Source: Agromyces sp. 3263 (GTDB lineage Bacteria; Actinomycetota; Actinomycetes; Actinomycetales; Microbacteriaceae). Taken from it: a stretch of DNA of 64,000 nucleotides. Positions 48,967-57,648 of this stretch are shown here, in pieces (positions within the stretch are counted from its first letter, which is position 1; each line of letters begins with the position of its first letter). Location: assembly GCF_031456545.1 (NCBI RefSeq), contig NZ_JAVDUV010000002.1, positions 868,001 through 932,000 of the forward strand, given 5' to 3'. The translations under genes were made by a program, and so were the position numbers. The notes below the pieces were generated by a model, which worked only from the letters and a program-made list of their open reading frames with translations, was not told where the DNA came from and made no database searches.

Positions 48967-50403
48967 TCAGACCCAGGGGTCGCGCCAACCGCCGTGGTCG
49001 GCGACGAGCGCGTCGGCCTCCGCCGGCCCCCACGAACCCGGCGCGTACGGATGCACCGGCGGGGGCGCGTCGAGCAGCGGCTGCATGATGCGCCACGCCT
49101 CCTCGACGGTGTCCTGCCGGTTGAAGCGCGGGCGCACCCCGCGGATCGCCGCGAGAAGCAGTACCTCGTAGGGCGTCGGGCCCTCACCGCCCGCGGTCGC
49201 GAACTCCATGTCGAGGTCGATCGAACGCGGCTTCGGGGCATCCGCCCGCTGCGCGTTGAGCACGAGTCGCAGGCCGGTCGACGGATCGAGCCGCATGACG
49301 AGCTGATCGGTCGTGCTCTCGCCGTCCCGCAGGCCGAACCCGAGGTTGGGCGACGGCTTGAACACGAGTCGCACCTCGGTGGCCGTCACCGGCAGGAGCT
49401 TGCCCGTGCGGATGAAGAACGGCACGCCCGCCCACCGCCAGTTCTCGATGCCGAGCTCGAGGGCGATGAAGGTCTCGGTCGTCGAACCCCCGGCGACTCC
49501 CGGGATGTCCAGGTAGCCGTCGAACTGACCGCGCACCGCCTTGGCCGGGTCAGCGCTCGACACCGACTTGAACAACGACGTCTGCATGTCCTTGATGGTC
49601 TCGGTGTCGCCGCGCGAGGGCGCCTCCATCGCGACGGCGGCGACGACCTGCAGGAGGTGGTTCACCACGACGTCGCGGAGCGCCCCGACCGGATCGTAGA
49701 AGTGGCCTCGATCGGCGACGCCGAAGTCCTCCGCCATCGTGATGTGCACGCTGTCGACGTAGTTGCGGTTCCACACCGGCTCGAGCATCGTGTTCCCGAA
49801 CCGCAGGTAGAGGATCTCCTCGAGGCCCATCTTCCCGAGGTAGTGGTCGATGCGGAACAGCCGCGACTCGTCGACGTACCGGTGCAGCTCGTCGGCGAGC
49901 GCGCGGGCCGACGCCAGGTCGTGCCCGAACGGCTTCTCGACGACGACGCGGCCGTGCTCGGTCAGCCCGGCGCCGGCGAGGCCCTTCACGACGGTGGCGA
50001 AGAGGTTCGGCGGCACCTCGAGGTAGGAGACCGGGGTGGTCGCGTCGCCGACGGCGGCCGCGACGCGGGCGTAGGTCGCGGCATCCGCGAAGTCTCCGTG
50101 CACGTAGGTCAGGCGCCCGGCGAATCGCTGGAACACCGACTCGTCGAGGGTCTCACCGGTGGCGGCGATGGAGGTGCGGGCACGTTCGACGAGCTGGTCG
50201 ATCGTCCAGTCCTCGAACGCGACGCCCACGATGGGGCACTGCAGCAGGCCGCGCTGCTCGAGCCGGTAGAGGGAGTGGAACGTCATCACCCGCGCCAGGT
50301 CGCCGGTGATGCCGAAGATGACGAGCACGTCGCCCTCGGGCTCCGTCGTGCCCTGAGCGCGGGCCGCGCCATCGTCGGTCGCTGCGGACCCGGTCGTGGC
50401 CAT
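48967..50403 (-). CDS. zwf: Glucose-6-phosphate dehydrogenase
   Basis: A 478-residue G6PDH. NADP fold 'VLVIFGITGDLARVMTFHSLYRL'; active site 'RIDHYLGKMGLEEILYLRFGN'; 'EKPFGHDLASA'; 'FIRTGKLLP'. In the first motif the usual 'GDLAKRK' Lys is missing (GDLARVM), a feature of a second actinobacterial G6PDH group, and cofactor preference may differ. It feeds the oxidative pentose phosphate pathway. It lies 9 bp after the GH15 gene, suggesting that glucose released there is a source of substrate. Confidence 0.92.
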   Translation of the reverse strand: MATTGSAATDDGAARAQGTTEPEGDVLVIFGITGDLARVMTFHSLYRLEQRGLLQCPIVGVAFEDWTIDQLVERARTSIAATGETLDESVFQRFAGRLTYVHGDFADAATYARVAAAVGDATTPVSYLEVPPNLFATVVKGLAGAGLTEHGRVVVEKPFGHDLASARALADELHRYVDESRLFRIDHYLGKMGLEEILYLRFGNTMLEPVWNRNYVDSVHITMAEDFGVADRGHFYDPVGALRDVVVNHLLQVVAAVAMEAPSRGDTETIKDMQTSLFKSVSSADPAKAVRGQFDGYLDIPGVAGGSTTETFIALELGIENWRWAGVPFFIRTGKLLPVTATEVRLVFKPSPNLGFGLRDGESTTDQLVMRLDPSTGLRLVLNAQRADAPKPRSIDLDMEFATAGGEGPTPYEVLLLAAIRGVRPRFNRQDTVEEAWRIMQPLLDAPPPVHPYAPGSWGPAEADALVADHGGWRDPWV

Positions 50404-50412
50404 CGTCGCCTC

Positions 50413-52293
50413 CTAGCGGGTCCGGCGTCCGGACGTGAGCACCGGGTCGACGAAGCCCGAGCCGTGGTCGAGCTGATAGTCGAGGTTGACCGCCGCGTTG
50501 ATCAGCGACAGATGGCTGAACGCCTGCGGGAAGTTGCCGAGCTGCTCGCCCGTGAGCCCGATCTCCTCGGCGTAGAGCCCGAGGTGGTTCGCGTAGGTGA
50601 GCATCTTCTCGAAGGTGAGCTGCGCCTCGTCGAGGAATCCGGATCGGGCGAGGGCGTCGACGTACCAGAACGAGCACAGCGTGAACGTGCCCTCCGAACC
50701 GCGCAGGCCGTCGGGCGAGGCGCTCGGGTTGTAGCGGTAGACGAGGCTGTCCGAGACGAGCTCGGTGTCCATGGCCGCGAGCGTCGACAGCCACATCGGG
50801 TCGCGCGGCGCGATGAAGCCCATGAGCGGCATCACGAGCAGCGACGCGTCGAGCACGTCGGTGTCCTGGTGCTGCACGAAGGCCTGGCGCTCCTCGTGCC
50901 ACCCGGTCGTCATCACCTGCTCGTAGATGGCGTCGCGCTGCTCGCGCCAGCGGACGATGGGAGCGGGCCGGCCGTGCTCCTGCGCGAGCCGGATGCCGCG
51001 GTCGAGCGCGATCCAGCACATGAAGCGGCCGAAGGTGAACTTCTGCTGGCCGCCGCGCGTCTCCCAGACGCCCTCCTCGGGCTGGTCCCAGTTGTCGCAG
51101 ACCCAGTCGAGCATGCTGCTGATCTGCGTCCAGCCGACATGCGGGAGCTGGAGCCCGTGGGAGTCGGCGAGGTGGATGGAGTCCATCGCCTCGCCGTAGA
51201 TGTCGAGCTGCATCTGGTCGGCCGCGCCGTTGCCGATGCGCACGGGGAGCGAGCCGCGGTACCCGGCAAGGTGCTCGAGCGACTCCTCGACGAGGTCGGA
51301 TGACCCGTCGACCCGGTACATGATCTTCAGTGGTCCCGAGCCCGTGCCGACGCTCTCCTTCACGCGGTCCATGAGCCAGGCCACGAAGGCCTCGGCCTCC
51401 TCCGTGTAGCCGAGGCCGAGCAGTGCGTAGACCGAGAACGACGCGTCGCGGATCCACGTGTAGCGGTAGTCCCAGTTGCGTTCGCCGCCGACCTGCTCGG
51501 GAAGCCCCGCGGTGGGTGCGGCGACGAGTGCGCCCGTGGGCGCATAGGTCATGAGCTTCAACGTCATCGCCGACCGGGCGACCATCTCGCGCCACCGGCC
51601 CCGGTAGGTCGACCGGCTGTTCCACTCGCGCCAGAAGGCCCGCGTCTCGGCGAACATGGCGCGCAGCTCGTCGGGTGAGACCTGCGCCGGGTCGGCGCCG
51701 CCGGTCTCCATGACGACGCCGGTGATCTCGCCGGCGTTGAGGGTGCCGGTGATCCGGATGCCGCCGTCGACGAGTTCGACGTGGCCGGCGCGCTCCGTGC
51801 CGTGCACGATCATGCCGCCCACGCGGTGCACGGTGAGCGATTGGTCGCCGGCGGTGAAGCGCACCCCGTGCCCCTGGACCGGCTCGATGGTGTGGGCCGC
51901 GCGGCCGTAGTCGAACCGGGGCTCGATGACGCCCTCGAAGGTCATGGTGCCCCGCACCACGCGGATCATGCGCGCGATGCGGTGCCGGTCGGTCGCCTCA
52001 TGCCCGGCGATCGGCATGAAGTCGACGACCTCGCCGACGCCCGCCTCGGTCATGAACCGGGTCACGAGGATCGCCGTGTTCGGCAGGTACAGCTGCCGTG
52101 TCACGTAGTCGTCGGCGGTCGGGCGAACCCGACAGAAGCCACCCTGATCGGCATCGAGCAGGGAACCGAAGATGCTCGGCGAGTCGAACCGTGGGCTGCA
52201 GAACCAGTCGATGGTGCCGTCGGTGGACACGAGCGCGGCGGTCTGCAGGTCGCCGATCAGCCCGTGGTCCGCGATGTTCGGGTACTCCCCCAT
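50413..52293 (-). CDS. Glycoside hydrolase family 15 (glucoamylase/trehalase-like)
   Basis: A 626-residue cytoplasmic GH15 protein with an N-terminal beta-sandwich ('IADHGLIGDLQTAALVSTDGTIDWFC', 'PSIFGSLLD') and an (alpha/alpha)6 barrel carrying 'NWDYRYTWIRDASFSVYAL' and 'EGTFTLCSFWYVDALARSG'. This layout matches bacterial glucoamylase-like and mycobacterial trehalase-like proteins. The start at 52293 follows 'gggaagggg'; an upstream in-frame ATG (52347) has no such site. Trehalose or alpha-glucan breakdown is likely. It is divergent from the next gene and shares a 21-bp dyad. Confidence 0.88.
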   Translation of the reverse strand: MGEYPNIADHGLIGDLQTAALVSTDGTIDWFCSPRFDSPSIFGSLLDADQGGFCRVRPTADDYVTRQLYLPNTAILVTRFMTEAGVGEVVDFMPIAGHEATDRHRIARMIRVVRGTMTFEGVIEPRFDYGRAAHTIEPVQGHGVRFTAGDQSLTVHRVGGMIVHGTERAGHVELVDGGIRITGTLNAGEITGVVMETGGADPAQVSPDELRAMFAETRAFWREWNSRSTYRGRWREMVARSAMTLKLMTYAPTGALVAAPTAGLPEQVGGERNWDYRYTWIRDASFSVYALLGLGYTEEAEAFVAWLMDRVKESVGTGSGPLKIMYRVDGSSDLVEESLEHLAGYRGSLPVRIGNGAADQMQLDIYGEAMDSIHLADSHGLQLPHVGWTQISSMLDWVCDNWDQPEEGVWETRGGQQKFTFGRFMCWIALDRGIRLAQEHGRPAPIVRWREQRDAIYEQVMTTGWHEERQAFVQHQDTDVLDASLLVMPLMGFIAPRDPMWLSTLAAMDTELVSDSLVYRYNPSASPDGLRGSEGTFTLCSFWYVDALARSGFLDEAQLTFEKMLTYANHLGLYAEEIGLTGEQLGNFPQAFSHLSLINAAVNLDYQLDHGSGFVDPVLTSGRRTR

Positions 52294-52332
52294 GGACGCC
52301 CCTTCCCCCCAGGGCCCATCGTGGCACGGGAC

Positions 52333-52353
52333 GTGGTCGTGTGTCATGACCAC
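52333..52353. promoter_or_regulatory. 21-bp imperfect dyad between divergent GH15 and dehydrogenase genes
   Basis: GTGGTC (52333-52338) and GACCAC (52348-52353) form exact arms with a 9-bp centre, in a 114-bp divergent intergenic region. A shared operator is plausible. Confidence 0.4.
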
Positions 52354-52407
52354 TTCGGGGCGAATCGGTGCCATCCAGGTGACGTACCCTCAGGGCAGGA
52401 GGTCATC

Positions 52408-53568
52408 ATGATCACGAACGCCCCCGCACTTCTCCGGCTCGGGGTGATGGCCACCTCTCGCAAGGTCGACGAGCAGCGCCTGCCGATCCATCCGTCGCAC
52501 TTCGAGCGGATCGACGACGACCTCCGCGCGAACCTCATGCTCGAGACCGGGTACGGCGATCGCTTCGGCGTCTCCGATGCGCAGCTCGCCCCGTTCGTCG
52601 GCGCCATCGCCTCGCGCGAGGCGATCATCGCCGAGGCCGACGTCATCACGCTGCCGAAGCCGCTCGCCTCGGACCTCGCCGACTTCCGCGACGGCCAGGT
52701 GCTCTGGGGGTGGCCGCACTGCGTGCAGGACCGCGACATGACGCAGCTCGCGATCGACAAGCGCCTCACCCTCATCGCGTGGGAGGCCTTGAACCACTGG
52801 AAGTCCGACGGCGGGTTCGGCCTGCACGTGTTCCACAAGAACAACGAGCTGGCGGGGTACTGCTCGGTGCTGCACGCTCTCCAGCTGTGCGGGTCGACGG
52901 GCGACTACGGTCGACGGCTGAACGCGGTGGTGATCGGGTTCGGCGCCACCGCTCGCGGCGCCGTCACGGCCCTGAACGCGCACGGCATCCACGACGTGCG
53001 CGTGCTGACGAACCGCGACACCGCCGCAGTTGGGTCGCCGATCCCCTCCATCGACATCATCCAGTTCGAGCACGACCCCGACGCGCCGTACGCGAGCACC
53101 GTCAACACGGAGGACGGCCCGGTCCCCCTGGCGCCCTTCCTCGCCGCCCACGACATCGTGGTGAACTGCACCCTGCAGGATCCGAACGCCCCGCTGACCT
53201 ACCTCCGCACCGAGGACCTCGGCGCCTTCCGCCCCGGGAGCCTCATCGTCGACGTGTCGATCGACGCGGGCATGGGGTTCGAGTGGGCCAGGCCCACCTC
53301 GTTCGGCGATCCGATGTTCACGGTCGGCGAGTCGACGAACTACTACGCGGTCGACCACAGTCCGTCGTACCTCTGGAACTCCGCCACCTGGGAGATCAGC
53401 GAGGCGCTCATGCCGTTCCTCCGCACCGTCATGGAGGGTCCAGAGGCATGGGCCGCCTCCGACACGATCAGGCGTGCGACCGAGATCGAGCACGGCCAGG
53501 TCCGCAACGAGGCGATCCTCCAGTTCCAGGGGCGCTCGCCGGAGTACCCGTACCCGCAGCATTCCTGA
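52408..53568 (+). CDS. Alanine dehydrogenase/PNT-superfamily enzyme (N5-(carboxyethyl)ornithine synthase-like)
   Basis: A 386-residue NAD(P)-dependent enzyme. The N-terminal substrate domain has 'SRKVDEQRLPIHPSHFERI' (the R-x-P-hydrophobic-H-P motif of alanine dehydrogenases) and 'ADVITLPKPLASDL'. The Rossmann domain has 'AVVIGFGATARGAVTALNAHG'. 'SPSYLWNSATWEISEALMPFL' closes the active site. Proteins of this pattern are annotated as carboxyethylornithine synthase, but true specificity (reductive coupling of pyruvate to an amino acid, or a lysine/opine-type reaction) is untested. The ATG has an ideal 'aggagg' site. Confidence 0.8.
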   Translation: MITNAPALLRLGVMATSRKVDEQRLPIHPSHFERIDDDLRANLMLETGYGDRFGVSDAQLAPFVGAIASREAIIAEADVITLPKPLASDLADFRDGQVLWGWPHCVQDRDMTQLAIDKRLTLIAWEALNHWKSDGGFGLHVFHKNNELAGYCSVLHALQLCGSTGDYGRRLNAVVIGFGATARGAVTALNAHGIHDVRVLTNRDTAAVGSPIPSIDIIQFEHDPDAPYASTVNTEDGPVPLAPFLAAHDIVVNCTLQDPNAPLTYLRTEDLGAFRPGSLIVDVSIDAGMGFEWARPTSFGDPMFTVGESTNYYAVDHSPSYLWNSATWEISEALMPFLRTVMEGPEAWAASDTIRRATEIEHGQVRNEAILQFQGRSPEYPYPQHS

Positions 53569-53607
53569 GTCGGCGGTCCGCCGGCCCCGGTGACGGATGC
53601 CGCGGAG

Positions 53608-54477
53608 CTACGGCCGCGGCGGTCCGGCGAGCACCCGCGCGCGCGAGTACGGTGCGACGCGCTCGGCGGGAACCCGCCAGTCGGCCTCGAGCCACCACGT
53701 GACCCCGGCGTCGGCCCACGGACGCACGACCGCGGCATCCGCGACCCGGTCGACGCCGCCGGTGGTGCCCTCCTGCACGATGTCGAACGGCCGGTCGCCG
53801 AGCCCCAGTCGCTGCCGTTCGCTGCGGATCCAGGCGATGGCCTCGGCGGCGATCTCGGGCGTGTAGGTGCGCTGCTGCTCGACCGGGTCGATGCCGTCGG
53901 CGCCGGGTGGCGCGTAGTTGGGAATCCAGCCGTCGTAGCGGGCGACGCGGCGCATGGACCTCATGCGGGGCCACACCCCGACGACCCACGTCGGAATGCG
54001 CGGCTCCTGCACGATCGCCGGCGGCAGCATTGCCTCGGTGCGCCTCGCTCGGTAGTGCTCGCCCTCGTACTCGAAGGGCTCCGCCTGCCAGAGCTGCTGC
54101 ATGAGCTCGAGGCCCTCGTCGAGCAGTTCGGCGCGCACGCGACGGCCGGGATCGTCCTCGAAGATCCAGAACCGCTCCTCGACGTCGGCGGGGACGCCGA
54201 GGCCGGCGGAGAGGATCACGCGACCGTTCGAGAGGCGGTCGACGGTCATGGTCTGCCCCGCGAGCTCCCACGGCCGGCGCCTCGGCACCGGGCTGAGCAT
54301 CGTGCCGAGCCGGATGCGCTCGGTGACCATGGCGGCCGCCGCGAGCGTCGACCACGGATCAGTGGCCCAGATGCCCTCCCAGACGAAGAACGCGTCCCAC
54401 CCGGACTCCTCGGCGAGCGCCGCGAGCTCGACGGCGAACGCCGGATCGGACCCGGTGTAGATGAAGCCGTGCTGCAT
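53608..54477 (-). CDS. LLM-class (luciferase-like) flavin-dependent oxidoreductase
   Basis: A 289-residue TIM-barrel flavoprotein: 'HGFIYTGSDPAFAVELAALAEESGWDAFFVWE', 'ERIRLGTMLSPVPRRRPWELAGQTMTVDRLSNGRVILSAGLG' and 'RVARYDGWIPNYAP'. These use FMN or F420. No ribosome site precedes the ATG at 54477, and a gatagc at -10 distance suggests a leaderless message. Substrate unknown. Confidence 0.88.
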   Translation of the reverse strand: MQHGFIYTGSDPAFAVELAALAEESGWDAFFVWEGIWATDPWSTLAAAAMVTERIRLGTMLSPVPRRRPWELAGQTMTVDRLSNGRVILSAGLGVPADVEERFWIFEDDPGRRVRAELLDEGLELMQQLWQAEPFEYEGEHYRARRTEAMLPPAIVQEPRIPTWVVGVWPRMRSMRRVARYDGWIPNYAPPGADGIDPVEQQRTYTPEIAAEAIAWIRSERQRLGLGDRPFDIVQEGTTGGVDRVADAAVVRPWADAGVTWWLEADWRVPAERVAPYSRARVLAGPPRP

Positions 54478-54533
54478 GCCGCCGACGCTATCGCCGACCG
54501 CCGACACGCCTCGGGCACCCCGTGCCGCGCGGG

Positions 54534-55142
54534 TCAGCTCGCGCGGCGATACCGGATGTGCGTGGCCAGCGGCGACTGCAGCACCTCGACGGGCTCGAAC
54601 CCGAACGAGTCGACACCGTCGAAGATCCGCTCGCCGGAGCCGAGCAGCACCGGGGCGATGTCGAGGGTGAGCTCGTCGACGACCCCGGCCACGAGCGCCT
54701 GCCGAACCGTGGATGCGCCCCCCGCGATGTCGACGCCGCCGTCGCCGGCCGCCTCGATGGCCCGTGCGTACGCGGCGTCGAAGCCCTCGGTGACGAAGTG
54801 GAAGGTCGTTCCGCCCTCCATCGCGATCGGCTCGTGCGCGTGGTGGGTGAGCACGAACACCGGCGCGTGGTACGGCGGCTCGGCACCCCACCATCCACGC
54901 CAGTCCTCCTCGTCCCACTCGCCGCGGATGGGCCCGAACATGTTGCGGCCCATCACGTACGCACCGCGTGGACGCATGAGCCAGCCAGCTGCGATCTCGT
55001 CGGCCTCGTTCGCGCGGGGGTCGCCGATGTGCCACCCGTGCAGCTCGATCCCACGCCTGCCGAGGGGGTTCTCGCGGCTCTGGTCGGGACCGGCGACGAA
55101 CCCGTCGAGCGAGATCGACATGTGGCAGGTGGTGTCCGTCAT
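54534..55142 (-). CDS. RibD C-terminal/dihydrofolate reductase-like protein
   Basis: A 202-residue protein of the RibD-C/DHFR-like family: 'CHMSISLDGFVAGPDQSRENPLG', 'GAYVMGRNMFGP', 'FHFVTEGFDAAYARAIEAAGD', 'VDIAGGASTVRQAL' and 'ELTLDIAPVLLGSGERIFDG'. It binds NADPH-like cofactors; the reductase substrate is unknown. The start at 55142 follows 'gaaggg'. A related gene lies at the right end of the window. Confidence 0.88.
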   Translation of the reverse strand: MTDTTCHMSISLDGFVAGPDQSRENPLGRRGIELHGWHIGDPRANEADEIAAGWLMRPRGAYVMGRNMFGPIRGEWDEEDWRGWWGAEPPYHAPVFVLTHHAHEPIAMEGGTTFHFVTEGFDAAYARAIEAAGDGGVDIAGGASTVRQALVAGVVDELTLDIAPVLLGSGERIFDGVDSFGFEPVEVLQSPLATHIRYRRAS

Positions 55143-55264
55143 CGACGACCCTTCAGAGCGAGTAAGCGGCAGTGGCGGCAATCTACCCGACCTGCGGCCT
55201 CGCCCGCGATGGAGTAGCGTCCATGGATCCACTCCCTCGCGCGACGGCGACGATCCGAGGCCCT

Positions 55265-55705
55265 ATGAGCGACGACGACGACCGCACGGTCGACCGCTAC
55301 CTTGCTTCGCTCGACGAGCAGACCGCCCGCGACAGCGAGACGCTGATCGAGATGATGCAGCGGATCAGCGGGCACCCGCCGACGTTGTGGAATGTCGGCA
55401 CCATCGGGTTCGGCACCTACCACTACCGATATGGCACCGGACGCGAGGGAGACGGGCACACGATCGGCTTCTATCCGAGGAAGGGCAAGCTCACCATCTA
55501 CCTCATGGATGGCACAGCACGCCATGCCGAGCTGCTGGATGAGCTGGGCACGCACTCCTCCACCGGCTACTGCGTGCACCTCCGGCGGCTCGGCGATGTC
55601 GACCTCGGAGTGCTCGAACGACTCATCCGGGCATCGTTCGACTTCGTGGAGTCGAAGGCCCGAGAGGGGCCGATACGCGAGATCCTCTGGAAGGCCGAGG
55701 ATTAG
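55265..55705 (+). CDS. DUF1801-domain protein
   Basis: A 146-residue protein with the DUF1801 pattern: 'VDRYLASLDEQTARDSETLIEMMQRISGHPPTLW', 'TIGFGTYHYRYGTGREGD', 'IGFYPRKGKLTIYLMDG' and 'GYCVHLRRLGDVDLGVLERLI'. The family is related to the frataxin-like YdhG fold; function is poorly defined. The start at 55265 has 'cgagg' close upstream. Confidence 0.85.
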   Translation: MSDDDDRTVDRYLASLDEQTARDSETLIEMMQRISGHPPTLWNVGTIGFGTYHYRYGTGREGDGHTIGFYPRKGKLTIYLMDGTARHAELLDELGTHSSTGYCVHLRRLGDVDLGVLERLIRASFDFVESKAREGPIREILWKAED

Positions 55706-55740
55706 CGAGGCTCGCATCACCTACGCTGCATAGGCGTTCA

Positions 55741-55755
55741 CCTAATGCTGTTAGG
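55741..55755. promoter_or_regulatory. TetR-type operator
   Basis: CCTAA-TGCTG-TTAGG is a perfect inverted repeat 8 bp before the TetR start codon, in the expected place for autorepression. The closeness to the ATG suggests a leaderless or very short-leader message. Confidence 0.55.
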
Positions 55756-55763
55756 CTGGACGA

Positions 55764-56405
55764 ATGCGAACCTCGGCACTGTCGACCTCAGCGGTCATCG
55801 AACGTGGCGCCTCCCTGGCCGATGCCAACGGCTTCGCCGCGCTCACGATCGCCGACGTCGCCCGCTCGCTGAACGTGCAGGCGCCGAGCCTCTACAGCCA
55901 CGTACGCAACCTCCAGGCCCTGCGTGACGGCATCGCGATCCTGGCCCTCCAAGATCTGGCGGATCGCATCGTGGAGGCCATCATGGGGCGCGCGGCGAAG
56001 GCGGCCCTCACCGGCTTCGCGAACGCCCACCGTTCCTTCGCCCGCGAACGACCGGGATGCTGGGAGGCCCTGCAGACGTCGCAGGGCGATGACGTCGCCG
56101 CAGCACCGGCCGCCCGGCGGCTCGTTCAGGCGACGAGCACCGTGCTGTTGGGATACGGGATCGCGCCGGGTGAGCACGTCCATGCGACACGGATCGTCGG
56201 CAGCGCCATCAACGGATTCGTCACGCTCGAGCGGGTCGGCAACTTCGCTAACAGTGAGCCGCCCGCCGATTCGACGTGGCCTCGACTCATCGATGCCCTC
56301 GACTCGGTCCTGCAGGACTGGGCGACCAGGGCGACCACCCCGGCCGACCCGAACGATCCGAACGACCCGCACGACCCGCACGACCCGAACGAAGGCACAC
56401 CATGA
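55764..56405 (+). CDS. TetR-family transcriptional regulator
   Basis: A 213-residue TetR protein. The DNA-binding domain ('DANGFAALTIADVARSLNVQAPSLYSHVRNLQALRDGIAILAL') is followed by a TetR C-terminal helical domain ('LTGFANAHRSFARERPG', 'HATRIVGSAINGFVTLERVGNF'). It ends in a low-complexity acidic tail made by a 9-bp repeat. The stop overlaps the ATG of the SGNH hydrolase, so regulator and enzyme form an operon and probably respond to the enzyme's substrate. Confidence 0.9.
   Translation: MRTSALSTSAVIERGASLADANGFAALTIADVARSLNVQAPSLYSHVRNLQALRDGIAILALQDLADRIVEAIMGRAAKAALTGFANAHRSFARERPGCWEALQTSQGDDVAAAPAARRLVQATSTVLLGYGIAPGEHVHATRIVGSAINGFVTLERVGNFANSEPPADSTWPRLIDALDSVLQDWATRATTPADPNDPNDPHDPHDPNEGTP
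56346..56390 (+). repeat. 9-bp tandem repeat (5 units) at the 3' end of the TetR gene
   Basis: Units of gacccgaac/gacccgcac/gatccgaac repeat five times in frame, giving Asp-Pro-(Asn/His) five times. It is likely slippage-prone; the tail length may vary between strains. Confidence 0.85.
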
Positions 56406-57610
56406 TCACCACCCCGATCACCGCGGAGTTGATCCACGGAGCAATCGAACTCGAAGCGACGCCCCGCGGAATCAGGCCGCACCGGCTCCCCCGGGCCATC
56501 CGCGAGCGTGACGCCGACCAGCAGCTCTCGCTCATGGAGGCGCAGCCGTCCGGCGTGCGGCTCGAGATGGTGACGGCGGCCCGCTCGATCACGGTCGAGA
56601 TGCACGCCACACGCGTGGCGTATCGCGGCGTGGACCGGATGCGGGGCGCGGTCGACGTCGTCGTCGACGGCGTCGACCACGGGTCTCACGTGCTCGCTCA
56701 CGGCGACCGAGTCGAGCTCGACATGCAGACCGGCGAGTCGACGTTCGTGGCGGGTGACACCGACCGCATCGTCATCGACGGCCTCCCCGCCGGCGAGAAG
56801 TCGATCGAGGTGTGGCTTCCCCACAACGAGGCGGTCGAGCTCGTCTCCCTGCACTCCGACCTGCCCGTCGGGCCCGACGATCGGCGAAGGCCGGTCTGGG
56901 TCCACCACGGCAGCTCGATCAGCCAGGGCTCGAACTCGACGTCGCCGACCCGCACCTGGCCGGCGGTGGCGGCCCGACGCGCGGGCGTCGGCCTGCACAA
57001 TCTCGGCTTCGGCGGAAGCGCGCTGGTCGACCCGTTCATGGCTCGTGTCATCCGCGACACCCCCGCGGACCTCATCAGCCTCAAGCTCGGCATCAACGTG
57101 GTGAATCACGACGCCATGCGTCTGCGGAGCTTCGTGCCGGCCGTGCATGGATTCCTCGACACGATCCGCGACGGGCATCCGACCACGCCGATCCTGCTGG
57201 TCTCGCCGATCTTCTGCGGAATCCACGAGGACACGCCCGGGCCGGGTGCGATCGATCCCACGTCGCTGGGCACGGGCGGCATGAGGTTCGTCGCGGCCGG
57301 CCGGCCGGGCGACACCGGCCAGGGCCGGTTGACCCTCCAGGTGATCCGCACTGCACTGGCGGGCGTCGTGGAGGCGCGCTCCGACGATTCCAACCTGAGC
57401 TACCTCGACGGGCTCGCCCTGTACGGCGAGACGGACGCCCGGGCGCATCCGCTCCCCGACTCGCTCCACCCCGACACCGCCACGCACGAGCTCATCGGCG
57501 AGCGGTTCGCCGCTGCGGCCCTCGTCATCCCCGGGGATGATTCCCGGCGCGAACCCAGTCGCGCGCGGCATCCGCTCGGTAGACTGCAACGACACCACGC
57601 CGCCTGCTGA
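56402..57610 (+). CDS. SGNH/GDSL-family hydrolase
   Basis: A 402-residue esterase-like protein with an N-terminal ~160-residue beta domain ('VDVVVDGVDHGSHVLAHGDRVELD') and a C-terminal SGNH domain. Block I is 'VWVHHGSSISQG' with catalytic Ser; block II 'HNLGFGGSALVDPFM'; block III 'ISLKLGINVVNHD'; block V 'PDSLHPDTATHELIG' with Asp and His. No signal peptide is visible, so it is probably cytoplasmic. It may deacylate sugars or lipids. It is coupled to the TetR gene by ATGA. Confidence 0.87.
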   Translation: MITTPITAELIHGAIELEATPRGIRPHRLPRAIRERDADQQLSLMEAQPSGVRLEMVTAARSITVEMHATRVAYRGVDRMRGAVDVVVDGVDHGSHVLAHGDRVELDMQTGESTFVAGDTDRIVIDGLPAGEKSIEVWLPHNEAVELVSLHSDLPVGPDDRRRPVWVHHGSSISQGSNSTSPTRTWPAVAARRAGVGLHNLGFGGSALVDPFMARVIRDTPADLISLKLGINVVNHDAMRLRSFVPAVHGFLDTIRDGHPTTPILLVSPIFCGIHEDTPGPGAIDPTSLGTGGMRFVAAGRPGDTGQGRLTLQVIRTALAGVVEARSDDSNLSYLDGLALYGETDARAHPLPDSLHPDTATHELIGERFAAAALVIPGDDSRREPSRARHPLGRLQRHHAAC

Positions 57611-57648
57611 CCGGCATCCGCCGTGTCCGACGACTGGAGCCCCCTTCC

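Noticed and set aside
48859..51303. An 814-codon plus-strand frame opposite zwf and GH15
   Set aside because: Opposite two clear enzyme genes; no family signature and no initiation signal.
56346..56390. Short repeats as a CRISPR remnant
   Set aside because: Units are 9 bp, contiguous, in frame and inside a coding region.
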